Shown here: one piece after another, positions 8,878-18,870 of the stretch
How the letters are laid out: each line of letters starts with the position of its first letter
How positions within the stretch are numbered: position 1 is the first letter of the stretch
DNA from: Doryteuthis pealeii
Lineage: Eukaryota; Mollusca; Cephalopoda; Myopsida; Loliginidae
Direction of reading: 5' to 3'
DNA length: 64,000 nt
Assembly: GCA_023376005.1 (NCBI GenBank)
Contig: CM042181.1
Coordinates: 18,261,434 to 18,325,433 of the forward strand
The notes under the pieces: model-generated
What the model was told of the DNA's origin: nothing
Seen by the model: the letters and a program-made list of their open reading frames with translations, nothing else
The model's database searches: none
Made by a program: the position numbers and the translations under genes

Positions 8878-9595
8878 ACATATAGTATACATATTTTAAG
8901 TCTATTGTAGGACTTTATAGACACCCTGTATATATAGTTTGGGGCGTACTCAGGGGTAATGATTTATTACACCGATCCAAGCACACCCCCCCCAATATAT
9001 TAGTGTGTGGGGTGCTTAAAGATTAAAAAAAGTCTTTTAATGAAATAGAAACTATATTTACTGAAAAAAGATTTTAATATCCCCCTCCCCCCATATTTGT
9101 GGACATTTATTTATATTTTTTAACAAAAAGAAATATTTTCTACCCTTATCCTTCTAAAATAAATGCACAAAGGCATTTATAGTAGATATGTATATATACA
9201 CACCTGCCCATACAGGTATAATGAGAGAGAGAGAGAGAAAGAGAGAGACAGAGGAGAGAGGGAGGGAGAGACAGAGAGGCAGCAGCTGTGATTTTATGCA
9301 AAGATTAATAAAGAGCTGAATGCATTGAGTAGCAGGTGCTAGACATCCTCTTACCCTGACCCTAGGGATATCTGGGGGGGGGGGAGAGACACGTGTCTAT
9401 GTGTTTTGGGTGGAAATGCTTTAGTCAGATTCACCTGAGTTAATAGAAACATTCAGAAAGGCTGAGACGTTGAAAAAATAATAATAAATAAACATTAAAA
9501 CAACTTGTATAAAAAGAAAATATACATAGTTTATTCAAGTCTATGTGCTGTATTTGATGTACAGCACTACCCCCACCACAATATATATATATATA
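8877..9595. other. Non-coding spacer, AT-rich with a GA block
   Basis: Contains CCC-rich and (GA)n segments (about 9,220-9,270) and short TA runs. No gene, element border or RNA is recognised. Confidence 0.5.
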
Positions 9596-10193
9596 CTAGC
9601 AAATATATGCACCCTCCGGGTGCAGTATTTAAGTTTTAATGTAATGAAATATTGTATTAAATTAGAGGCAGACAAAAAGATATGTAACAGAGTGGGGGTA
9701 TAATAGAAAAATAGAAATGAAACTTACTCTTCCATCACTGCCGTCTTTCATTGCTGAATTTTACTTATTTAACTATTTAGTTAAATTAGGAAATAAAGAA
9801 TAAAATGACAGTTATTTTTTCTTGTTAATGGATTTCATTTAAGATTCATTGAAGAGATTTTTGCTTATATTCATTAAAATAAAATCAAACAGTTAGAAAT
9901 CAATAATACTAAGCACATATTTATTAAAATCACATTTTTAATATCAATATGCAAATTAGCCTTCCCATTCACACTGCAAACCGCTATTTTTGTATATATA
10001 AATACAATAGCATGTTATTAGTATTTAGATATGGACAACACTAATAAAAAGGTGAAGAAATTTTATTAATAATTGAGGTTTAAATATAAATAAAATCATG
10101 GAGAATGAGATGTAAATAACTATGTTAATTGTGACTCGATTAGTAATATAGTTTCGGTTACAGACAGAAAAACACACAATCTCCATTATAATA

Positions 10194-10196
<3 letters not shown>
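9596..10196 (-). mobile_element. Non-autonomous Helitron, 601 bp
   Basis: On the minus strand the element starts TCTTATTATAATGGAG at 10,196, preceded by A. It ends with the hairpin GCACCC-GGAGG-GTGC-like palindrome, nine bases, then CTAG at 9,599-9,596, followed by T. A TC start, a 3' hairpin before CTRR and insertion between A and T without duplication are the Helitron hallmarks. It shares ends and interior with the copies at 15,981 and 62,854. It encodes no Rep-helicase. Confidence 0.88.

Positions 10197-10232
<36 letters not shown>
10197..10232. repeat. (TA)n microsatellite
   Basis: TA repeat into which the Helitron at 9,596-10,196 appears to have inserted, since TA sequence lies on both sides of it. 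Confidence 0.85.
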
Positions 10233-10235
<3 letters not shown>

Positions 10236-10337
10236 AATAGAGAATAAATGAGAAAAGTATTGGTATGAAAAGGTGCTCAATGCTAATAAAGCAGAGCAGA
10301 TTTATAATCAATAATAATGATATTATGGATGTTATAA

Positions 10338-10381
10338 ACTCATAACTATAAGTTTCATGCTTAGGCAATCTTCAGATGAGT
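10338..10381 (-). ncRNA. Hammerhead ribozyme motif with a looped stem III
   Basis: On the minus strand a 6-bp stem I pairs ACTCAT (10,381-10,376) with ATGAGT (10,343-10,338). Core CTGAAGA is 10,375-10,369. Stem II is TGC/GCA around CTAA, followed by GAAA (10,356-10,353). Stem III is ACT/AGT around TAT, with cleavage expected after the base opposite 10,344. A related copy is at 59,672. Confidence 0.8.
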
Positions 10382-10397
10382 CAAATATATATATATA

Positions 10398-10816
10398 TAT
10401 AATATATTTTTGAAGGCGTAATAATGCACATTTATGGTTTTTTTTTTTTTCCGTTTATGTCCTAAATATAAAAGAAAAAAAAATTTATATATGAAATAAT
10501 TTTCAAACATCCCGCGAAACACGATCACCGCCGATTTTTTACGGAGTTTACCGAGCGTAACTACATCTTCGCCGGAAAAAACAAAAAAAACAAACTTTTC
10601 GCAGTTACGATAAAAAATTCAACGAACAACAACACAGTTGAATTTATCAAATACAGATGAAAATTATGAAAAAATCTTTCAATCCTCTGATGATGAGCAT
10701 TAGCTTGAAAATATTTAGGACTCATAAAAGGAAAAAAAAAAAAAAAAAAAAAAGAAATAAATATGTTTTTTAAACATAAATGTGCATTATTACGCCTTCA
10801 AAAATATATTATTACA
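10398..10816. mobile_element. Fold-back element carrying a hammerhead
   Basis: The arm TTGAAGGCGTAATAATGCAC (about 10,411) is answered by GTGCATTATTACGCCTTCAA (about 10,782-10,801). The interior is AT-rich with poly(A) near 10,731. (TA)n tracts lie outside at 10,385 and 10,862. Confidence 0.82.
10683..10720 (+). ncRNA. Hammerhead ribozyme motif, partly decayed
   Basis: Stem I is TCCT (10,683-10,686) with AGGA (10,717-10,720). Core CTGATGA is at 10,687-10,693. Stem II is GAGC/GCTT around ATTA. GAAA is at 10,707-10,710 and stem III is AAT/ATT. The U next to stem II is unpaired, so activity is doubtful. Confidence 0.65.
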
Positions 10817-10857
10817 TTTTAATTAATGCTTCGAACTCACTATAAAAATGATGATAT

Positions 10858-10899
<42 letters not shown>

Positions 10900-10904
10900 G
10901 GTGA

Positions 10905-11870
10905 TTGGTTGATGGATTTTCAGTCATGTCAACCCTTGTTGGGTTATTTTATCCAGAAGTATATAAAGCTCTAAGGTTTGGTTGGTTGGATTTATGGCAT
11001 GTCAACCCTTGTTGGGTTATTTTATACCAAAGTATACAAAGTTCTTAAGGTTTAGTTGGTTGGGTGGATTTTATGGCATGTAAACCCTTGTTGGGTTATT
11101 TTATGCAGAAATATACAAAGTTCTTATGGTTGGTTGGTCGGTTGAATTTTACGGCATGTCAACCCTTGTTGGGTTATTTTAGGCCAAAGACATTTTTCTT
11201 TTATTCATGATGTATGGTTGTTATATGCAGGTATTTGTATATTATTTCAAATGTTACTTCTGTTGGTTGAAGGGTTGTGGTTGGTTGGATTTTGTGGCAT
11301 GTCAACCCTTGCTGGATTATTTTATGCCAAAAATGTTTTGTTTTATTAATCCTTGATTATTACTGAGACAAAATTTTTTTTGAAAACATTATCTTCTATC
11401 TAACCCATAGATGGGACCCTAGCAGGTACTACCACTCAGAGTGCAAATGGGAGTAATGGTGATGAAGTGGTAGTCCACATACCCCAGAGCTCGAGAATTG
11501 GAACTTCACCACTAGATGCAGTTTAACATCATACCCAAGACACTAAGACCCTCAGCCACCAACTTCTAGCACAACAAAAGATTGAGGCTTGCCATAAGGA
11601 CAGTATGGTTGAGACAATCATATAGGTGCTAGGGCTTGACGAGGCCAGCCGATTGATAGGAAGGGGCCTCTCCGACCAGCCGTCTAGCCCAAGAAAAGCC
11701 TAAAGTGGAATATTGGACAGCTCATTCACCTGGGTTTTATCCTTAAGCATCACCGGTCGCCACCCACGGTCAACAGGTGGTCCCATTGGGGGAGTCTTAC
11801 CCCTCTGCAGAGGTGCATTCTAACGCCCCACAGATGGGCAGGTGGACTGCAAGGGGGGGGGGGTCATGTT
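10905..11870 (+). repeat. R1 interspersed repeat, near full length with repeated 5' module
   Basis: The module ATGTCAACCC plus TTGTTGGGTTATTTTA occurs about five times between 10,925 and 11,330, separated by GGTTGGTTGG. Then follow AACCCATAGATGGGACC, ACTACCACTCAGAGTGC, GCTAGGGCTTGACGAGGCCA and CCATTGGGGGAGTCTTACCC. The downstream part is about 470 bp. The 5' module seems able to expand on its own. Confidence 0.82.
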
Positions 11871-11939
11871 GTAATGTTCTTGTACACAATGTATTCTATT
11901 TATTATCATTTTAAATACAAAATAAAATAAAATAATAAT

Positions 11940-12261
11940 AATAGAAAATATATTAAACATTTTTCAGTTTACAGAAGACCGGCTGTTGTCAAGGCAAGAT
12001 ATTTGATATTTAATATTTAAAATATCATATTTCAATATTTCAAATATTTCAAATATTTTGCCCTGACGACAGCCGTTCTTCTGGATACTTAAAGATTTTA
12101 TATATTTTCTATATTTATTATTATTATTATTTTATTTTGTATTCAAAATAATAATAAATAGAATACATTGTGTACAAGGACGTCCTCTTGACCAAAACAC
12201 ATGTTGGCACTTCATTAAACATTTTTATCCATTCAATATTTTCTTTCCTTTTACTTATTTA

Positions 12262-12340
<79 letters not shown>

Positions 12341-12491
12341 GAAAGGAAAAATAAACAATAAAAATATTGTATTCAAAATAATAATAAATAGAATACATTG
12401 TGTACAATGACGTCCTCTTGACCAAAACACGTGTTGGCACTTCATTAAACATTTTTATCCATTCAATATTTTCTTTCCTTTTACTTATTTA

Positions 12492-12586
<95 letters not shown>

Positions 12587-13150
12587 TGAAAGGAAAAATA
12601 AACAATAAAAATATTGTATTCAAAATAATAATAAATAGAATACATTGTGCACAAGGACATCCTCTTGACCAAAACACGTGTTGGCACTGTATTAAACATT
12701 TTTATCCATTCAACATTTTCTTTCCTTTACTTATTTATATATATATATATATATATATATGTTGAAAGGAAAAATAAACAATAAAAATAAACAGCCTTCA
12801 GCAGAGTAAATTCTTTGGTATTGGAAAATTTTCTTCAAACGATTCCATAAAAATTCTTTTTTCGAACATTTCAAAATTCTCCGTATTCTGACCGCTTTAA
12901 TTTCAAACACCAAAGGATTTACTCTGACAAAGGCCGTTATTCCTTGTATACTAAAAGATTTTGTAGTTTTCTATTATTTTTCTTATTATTTTATTTTATA
13001 TTTAAAATAATAATAAATAGAATACATAAATAAACTCCTGGTGAAAACACATGTTAGTAAAATAAAATCTATTTTATTCATTCAGCATTTTCTTTCCTTT
13101 GTTTATTTTTCCTTTCAACATACCATCGGATTCACTTCCATTTTCAACTT
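11940..13150. mobile_element. Decayed fold-back complex with a 240-bp tandem trimer
   Basis: GGATTTACTCTGACAAAGGC and GACCAAAACACGTGTTGG resemble degraded hammerhead pieces of the 8,085 family. Inside, a unit starting TATTCAAAATAATAATAAAT and ending GAAAGGAAAAATAAACAAT occurs three times (about 12,140, 12,370 and 12,617). Each copy includes its own (CT)n(TA)n(TG)n tract of different length. Confidence 0.7.
12263..12342. repeat. (CT)n(TA)n(TG)n compound microsatellite
   Basis: First of three such tracts; the next, at about 12,495-12,587, is in the second tandem unit. Open frames across it are spurious. Confidence 0.9.
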
Positions 13151-13184
13151 ACACACACATATATATGTATATATATATATATAT

Positions 13185-13480
13185 GAAAGTACGCAAACAG
13201 TTTGTTTGATATGGCTATGCCGACAATTTTTGGGAGAATATGTGTTTAATTGAAGTCATACCTAATTTGAAAATTAATTAATTGATAATTAATGAATTAG
13301 GTGAATATATCTGTTCAAATGTAAAGCGTAAACAAATCGAGAAAAAGTCATTCTCTGTATGTACATTTCGGCCTATTATGCTTCATTAGCAGATGAACAG
13401 ATATATTCACCTAATTCATTAATTATCAACTAATTAATTTTCAAATTAGGTATGACTTCAATTAAGCACATATTCTTACA
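13185..13480. mobile_element. Fold-back element of the 4-kb family, with degraded hammerhead
   Basis: The arm TTAATTGAAGTCATACCTAA (about 13,248) is matched by TTAGGTATGACTTCAATTAA (about 13,446). On the minus strand near 13,393-13,350 CTAATGA replaces CTGATGA (G5 lost), while GAAATGTACATACAGAG is intact. This ribozyme is predicted inactive. Confidence 0.78.
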
Positions 13481-13492
13481 TATATACATATA

Positions 13493-13912
13493 TATATTGG
13501 TTTGGAGGTTGATTTTGAATGCTATTACAATGCAGGTGTAAAGAAAAAATAATAAGGTAACAATGGTGTTGTGTATTAACCTGTAATTTATCTTGAATTT
13601 TCGAGATAAAATCTCTTTTTCAGAAGATCACTGGAACTGAAGTCGTCTTGTAATGGTATTTCTAGTTAAATGAAATTTTAATAAAATTTTCTAGTTATGA
13701 AATTTTAATAAAACTCTAATAAAATTTCAATTAACTAGAAATGCCATAAAAAGACGATTTCAGTTCCAGTGATCTTCTGAAAAAGAGATTTTATCTCGAA
13801 ATATCAAGAATAAATCACAGGATAACAAACAACACCATTGTTACCTTATTATTTTTTCTTTACACCTGCATTGTGATAGCTTTCAAAATCAACCTCCAAA
13901 CCAATATATACA
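13493..13912. mobile_element. Fold-back element with long arms
   Basis: Arms of about 180 bp: TTGGTTTGGAGGTTGATTTT (about 13,498) is answered by AAAATCAACCTCCAAACCAA (about 13,885-13,904), continuing inward to TTAACTAGAAAT. Both arms carry a hammerhead-like block with CTGAAAA in place of CTGANGA and GAGAT/ATCTC as stem II before GAAA. Confidence 0.86.
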
Positions 13913-13964
13913 AAATGCTTCAAGCAAATTATAAAACTCTCTTATATATATATATATATATATA

Positions 13965-14269
13965 TATGAGGTTAAGTAAACAAACAAATGTGTTTATTTT
14001 TATATGGCTTTAAGTCGACAATTTTTGGAGGATATGTGCTTAATTGAAGTCATACCTAATTTTGAAAATTAATTAGTTAATAATTAATGAATTTTAGGCG
14101 GGCATATATGTTCAAATGTAAGGCTAAACGAATCGAGAAAATGTCAATCCCTGAATGTACATTTCGACCTATTAGGTCTCATCAGCAAGGTTGTAGACAT
14201 GGGAGACTGCTCCGTGTGTGACTCGAAACCTCGACTGTCAAGCTGACAGGCGAAGTTTCGAGTCAATTA

Positions 14270-14275
<6 letters not shown>
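13965..14275. mobile_element. Element of the 4-kb fold-back family, with tRNA-like end
   Basis: GTGCTTAATTGAAGTCATAC, TTAATAATTAATGAATT and a minus-strand hammerhead identify the family. The right end (14,205-14,265) has an inverted pair CGAAACCTCGACTG / GGCGAAGTTTCGAG that resembles a tRNA-derived segment. A (CA)n(TA)n tract follows. Confidence 0.75.
14149..14190 (-). ncRNA. Hammerhead ribozyme motif, type I
   Basis: On the minus strand stem I is CCTTG (14,190-14,186) with CAGGG (14,153-14,149), one G-U pair. Core CTGATGA is 14,185-14,179. Stem II is GACC/GGTC around TAATA, then GAAA. Stem III is ATGT/ACAT and cleavage is expected after U (opposite 14,154). All core bases fit. Confidence 0.85.

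Positions 14276-14339
<64 letters not shown>
14271..14339. repeat. (CA)n(TA)n microsatellite
   Basis: About 17 CA then about 17 TA repeats. Confidence 0.95.
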
Positions 14340-14342
<3 letters not shown>

Positions 14343-14690
14343 CACACACACAACAAATCAAGCCTCTTCGATTCAGAGAGCTTAAAAATAGACAAAGAGA
14401 GACGTGTTGTTTACCCAAACAGCAGAGACTGGACAAAAAAATCAATCATGCAGAATCAGACGATAGATTACTAAGTTTAGAATTTGCTTTAGCAGCATTC
14501 TAACCTCTCCCCCATGACTATAACCGACTTCTTTAAATCTGTCATGGAACAGAATATCTTAAACTCTGTACTGTCATGCTATAATCATTAGCAAACTAGT
14601 CTTTCAGATCCGTTATTACTGAGTGTTTGACTAAAGGTGTTATTTACCAAGCATCTGCGACTTCTACGCACAAGCAAAAACTTATTAAAT
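14340..14690. other. Non-coding spacer
   Basis: Unique-looking AT-rich sequence. No gene, RNA or element border is recognised. Confidence 0.4.
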
Positions 14691-15070
14691 TTTACGTAGG
14701 TTGTACAAAATCTTACTAAATTTACTAAATTTACAAAATCTTACTAAAATTTTACTAAATTTACAAATTTACTAATTTTACTAAATTTTACTAAATTTAC
14801 TAAATTTTACTAAATTTACAAAATCTTACAAAATCTTACTAAATTTACAAAATCTTACTAAATTTACAAAATTTACTTACTAAATTTTACTACTTACTAA
14901 ATTTACAAAATACTAAATTTACAAAATCTTACTAAATTTACTAAATTTACAAAAACTTACTAAATACTAAATTTACTAAATTTTACTAAATTTACAAAAT
15001 CTTACTTACTAAATTTTTACTTTACAAAATCTTACAAAATTTACTAAATTTTACTAAATTTTACATAGGT
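14690..15070. repeat. Low-complexity tandem repeat (TTTACTAAAT / TTACAAAATC)
   Basis: Irregular 10-20-bp units of ACTAAATTTAC and AAAATCTTACT. Confidence 0.85.
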
Positions 15071-15109
15071 TGTACAAAATCACAAGCACTCATCCTCCAA
15101 TATTAAGCT

Positions 15110-15760
15110 AAGAAATGTAACAATAATATTAGAGATCAATAACACCAAGTAATTATTTGTTAAGACCAGTATGCAAATTAACCACACCATACATTATGTA
15201 AACCTTTATTTCTTAATGATATATAAGACACATTGCAAGATTTTAAATGCACTAATAACATGGGCCCTTCGGGGGCTGTGTTTGTTAATGTGAATTAACA
15301 GCGTCGATCCCAGGGTGCTATCCCCCCAGGCAACACCTGCCCCCTCGATTTAAAGGGGCAGGGCTGGGTTTATTGCCCAGCGCCTGAGGCACCTCCTTGA
15401 GGGGGAATGCCAATGAGATCGACGCAATTTTTATGCACCAACCACCCATAAGCTTCGGCTTGTGGGTGGGCCCACGTAAAAATGAGACCTTTGTGTCCAG
15501 CCCATACAAGTGGGGTATGAGGCAAATACAATAACATGGGCTGTTTTGAGGCAAATCGAACTGATTTTTTCTTCCTTTTGGATGTCCTTTTTCTTCCCTT
15601 TCTTTATAATAAAAACAGAATGGTCCATTATATAGCCGAGGTGACGACACTCACAAGAAATGAGAATTTGACAGATAAGCAACACCAGATAATCAGGTTT
15701 TACATTTTTGCATTTCATCTTGGATGATTTGGACAGTCTCATTTTTTACCAGAGGGTGTT
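15110..15760. mobile_element. Interspersed repeat, copy A, with a GC-rich insertion
   Basis: GAGATCAATAACACCAAGTA, GACCAGTATGCAAATTA and ATTTTAAATGCACTAATAAC match the copy at 15,865-16,745, and this copy lacks the Helitron. Relative to copy B it contains about 180 extra bp (about 15,262-15,445). The 3' part (TCCTTTTTCTTCCCTTTCTT, then AAGCAACACCAGATAATCAG) is shared with 45,150-45,300. Confidence 0.75.
15298..15427. other. GC-rich, strongly structured insert
   Basis: GCGTCGATC (about 15,301) pairs with GATCGACGC (about 15,417). Inside are TGCCCCCT/AGGGGCA and GCTGGG-TTTATT-GCCCAGC hairpins. A further hairpin CCACCCATAAG / CTTGTGGGTGG follows near 15,443. Its GC content contrasts sharply with the surroundings. 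It could be an element end or a structured RNA; identity unknown. Confidence 0.5.
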
Positions 15761-15864
15761 GCAAGATGATAACAGTTGGAAGATTAAGGAACAAGCATAT
15801 CAATGTACATATTTGTTTCTATATAAAATCATTCATAGAATTGATTTTAATATGTTGGAGAATA

Positions 15865-15980
15865 AAACAATATTAGAGATCAATAACACCAAGTAATTAT
15901 TTATCAAACCCAGTTTTGTTAAGACCAGTATGCAAATTAGCCACACCATACATTATGTAAACCTTTATTTCTTAATGATA
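15865..15980. mobile_element. Interspersed repeat, copy B, left part
   Basis: Same family as copy A at 15,110, interrupted at 15,980/16,622 by a Helitron. Confidence 0.8.
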
Positions 15981-16621
15981 CTAGCAAATATATGCACCCT
16001 CCGGGTGCAAGTATTTAAGTTTTGATATAATAAAATATCATGTTAAATTAGAAAGGCTAATGAAACTGAATAAGAATTCAGATAAAAATATTTGGAACAG
16101 AGGGGGTATGATTGAAAAATAGAACAACTTTGAAACTAACTCTTCCATCATTTTCCATTACTCCCGTCTTTCATTGTTAAATTTTCCTAATTTAACTATT
16201 TAGTTAAAATAGGAAATAAAGAAAAATATTACAGTTATTTCTTCTTGTTAATGGATTTCTTTTAAGATTTATCCCCGAGATGTTTGCTCATATTCATTAA
16301 TATAAAACCAAACAATTAGAAATCAATAATACTAAGCATATATTTATTAAAATCAAATTTTTAAGATCAATATGCAAATTAGCCTTCCAATTCACACTGT
16401 AATCCGCTGTTTTGTTGTATATATAAATACAATTGCATGTTATCAGTATGTAGATATGGTCAACAGTCTTAATGATGTAAAACAATTTTATTAATAATTG
16501 AGGTTTAAATAAAAATAAAATCATGGAGAATGTGATGTAAATAACTAAGGAAATTATGACTTGAGTAGTAATATAGTTTCGGTTACAGACAGAAAAACAT
16601 GCAATCTCCATTATAATAAGA
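15981..16621 (-). mobile_element. Non-autonomous Helitron, 641 bp, with a matching empty site
   Basis: On the minus strand it starts TCTTATTATAATGGAG at 16,621 and ends with a GCACCC/GGGTGC hairpin, then ATATTTG-CTAG (15,984-15,981). The flanks read TTAATGATA | TATACGACATT, and the uninterrupted paralogue near 15,213 reads TTAATGATATATAAGACACATT. Insertion was therefore exactly between A and T with no target duplication. An open frame inside is shared with the copy at 62,854, but no Rep or helicase motif is seen. Confidence 0.93.
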
Positions 16622-16745
16622 TATACGACATTTTGCAGGATTTTAAATGCACTAATAACCCAGCCTTTGATGATTGTGGGTGGTTCCACATAAAAAAGAC
16701 CTTGTGTCACACCTGCATACGTGGGATGCGAGATAAATACCTTAA
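16622..16745. mobile_element. Interspersed repeat, copy B, right part
   Basis: Continues the repeat broken by the Helitron (ATTTTAAATGCACTAATAAC, TGTGGGTGGTTCCACATAAA). Confidence 0.78.
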
Positions 16746-16801
16746 TAATCAAATATATGTAGAACTCAGAAAGACCCATGTTTCTTGTGCTTACAAAATT
16801 C

Positions 16802-16850
<49 letters not shown>

Positions 16851-18015
16851 GGGTGTGTTATGTTCTTGTTAGCAATAATTAGATTCCCAGATAAGAAAAA
16901 CCTTTTAAACAACAGAAATGATTCTTTAGGAAAATGTAAAGCAAGCTATGTTGTATACCCCTTTGCCTGCTGGTTATATATATGGGTATATATATATATA
17001 CTTTCTTCTGTAGTCTGTAGCTATCTTATGACTTATTTTGTCTTTAAAAGGGTCCAAAAATTCAAGGTAATATCAATCCTTTGAAAGTCTCTCCAGCAAA
17101 CGAAATGCAATTCCTTTCCCAACTGAACACGCCACTCTCACATCAAATAACAGTCGTCAGATTTCACTTGCCGTCCAAACACTTTCTTCCTCATTCGCCC
17201 TGTCAGCGACAGTCTGTCTTTATTTCTGCTCGTTCGGATGCGCTTATGAAAATTCGGATATACTTTATTTGGGTCTCTACTAACAATACCTCAGCTATGA
17301 GGAGGTAGCGAGTTCGAGTATCCGTAGCCGCTCGCCACAGGCCAAACATATCCTGACGCGCTTTGTTTGTGGGGGCTGGGAATCCGCTTGTTCATAGGGC
17401 TGCCTTTCAGTCTCGTCATATTTTGACTGGTCTGAATCTGGTTCTTCAAGATGCTGGTCTATTGAAGAAAATGAATGTTTCAATCATTGTTCATTTCTGT
17501 CTTGGTAAATACAGAGTCGGGTCAGCTTGAGGTTATGGAACATCAATCACTGGTTCAGAACTGAATTTCAACAACCTTGAATTCAAAATCTGTTTCTGCA
17601 CTAACCCACCAATATATAACAGCTAGTCTTGCAGATCCATTACTACTGAATAAGTTGTCCACACTAAAGTGCAACCCCTCCCTCATTATGACAGGGTGGT
17701 GACAACATGGTAGTCTCAGAGCAATGCCATCCAGAAGGGGTGTCTGGAAACTACTAAGCCTTCTTAGTAATTAGAAGAAATTAATTCCACAAGAATCTTG
17801 GAGAACATGCTCATGTTGATATATTTTCAAAAGTTTAAGCCCAATATTCATGAACTGATCAAAAGTCATCAGCTTCACCCATCACATTAGGAAATGTGCT
17901 TCCTTGGTAAGATAATAAGTTAGTATTAAATATTTGCAGCTATTTTTTTTTACATGGTATGTTTACTTTACTGTTTATTTTACAATTAACAGTTTTATAT
18001 AAATGTTTGTGCAGA
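16746..18015. other. Non-coding spacer
   Basis: (TA)n at about 16,803-16,846. A tRNA-like B-box fragment GTAGCGAGTTCGAGTATCC lies near 17,306. Otherwise AT-rich sequence without a recognised gene, and open frames are short and lack splice-site context. Confidence 0.45.
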
Positions 18016-18019
18016 ATTT

Positions 18020-18870
18020 GGTTTGGTTTGTTTTGTTTTACGGCATATCAACCTCAGTGGGTCATTTAATGCCGATAAAGTTTTGAAATAAATTCATTCT
18101 TAATGCATAATACAATTTTTTTTATAAATACATTTTTCTATTTAACCCATAGATGGGACCCTAACAGTTACTACCACTCCGGGTCAGAGTGGACCAGGGA
18201 GCAATGGTGATGAAGGGGTGCTCCACATCAGGTTGGCCTAATGTCGGTATCAGCCAGGCAGCGAGTGAGTCTATCCCCTTTTCACTAGCGCTAGACCAAG
18301 GAGATTATTTTAGCATCTGAGGTGGACAAAGTTTTGAAATAAATGCATCCTTGATGGATAATCAAATTTTGTTTATAAACTCATGTTTTTCTATTTAACC
18401 CATAGATGGGACCCTAACAGGTACTACCACTCCGGGTCAGAGTGGACAAGGGAGCAATGGTGATGAATGGGTGCTCCACATTCCCCAAACCTCCAAAAAT
18501 GGAACCTCACCATCAGATAGAGTTTAATGTCATTCCCAGGACATGTAGACCCGCAGCCACCGCCTTCTTGCAGCCATATGATAAAAAGGGGTTGGGGCTT
18601 GCCATAAGGGCAATAGGGTTGGGGCAATCATATAGGTGCTAGGGCTTGACGTGACCAGCCGATTGATCGGGGGGGGGGGCTCTCCAACCGCCCGTCTAGC
18701 CCAAGATAGGGCCAAAGTGGAGTATTGCATGTCATGAACTGCTCATCCACCTGGGCTCTATCCATAAGCATCACGGGTTGCTACCTACGATCAACAGGTG
18801 GCCCCATTGGGGGAGTTTTACCCCTCTGCAGAGGTGCAGTCGGTGCATTCTAACGCCCCAGCCGACAGGG
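18020..18870 (+). repeat. R1 interspersed repeat with internal duplication
   Basis: AACCCATAGATGGGACCCTA occurs twice (about 18,149 and 18,398), each time followed by ACTACCACTCCGGGTCAGAG. The second copy continues through GCCATAAGGGCAATAGGGTT, GGTGCTAGGGCTTGACGTGA and CCATTGGGGGAGTTTTACCC. An inverted CAAAAACAATCTCC-family fragment is embedded at about 18,220-18,310. Confidence 0.82.

Noticed and set aside
11990..12200. Further hammerhead motifs (CTGACGA near 12,064 with GACCAAAACAC near 12,190)
   Set aside because: The G before AAA is lost and stem I partners are not clearly complementary; treated as decayed remnants.
16297..16779. Conserved hydrophobic open frame inside the Helitron, also present at 62,864-63,181
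   Set aside because: The two elements are nearly identical DNA copies, so a shared frame is expected. There is no Rep or helicase motif, and the frame at 16,297 runs past the element border into unrelated sequence.
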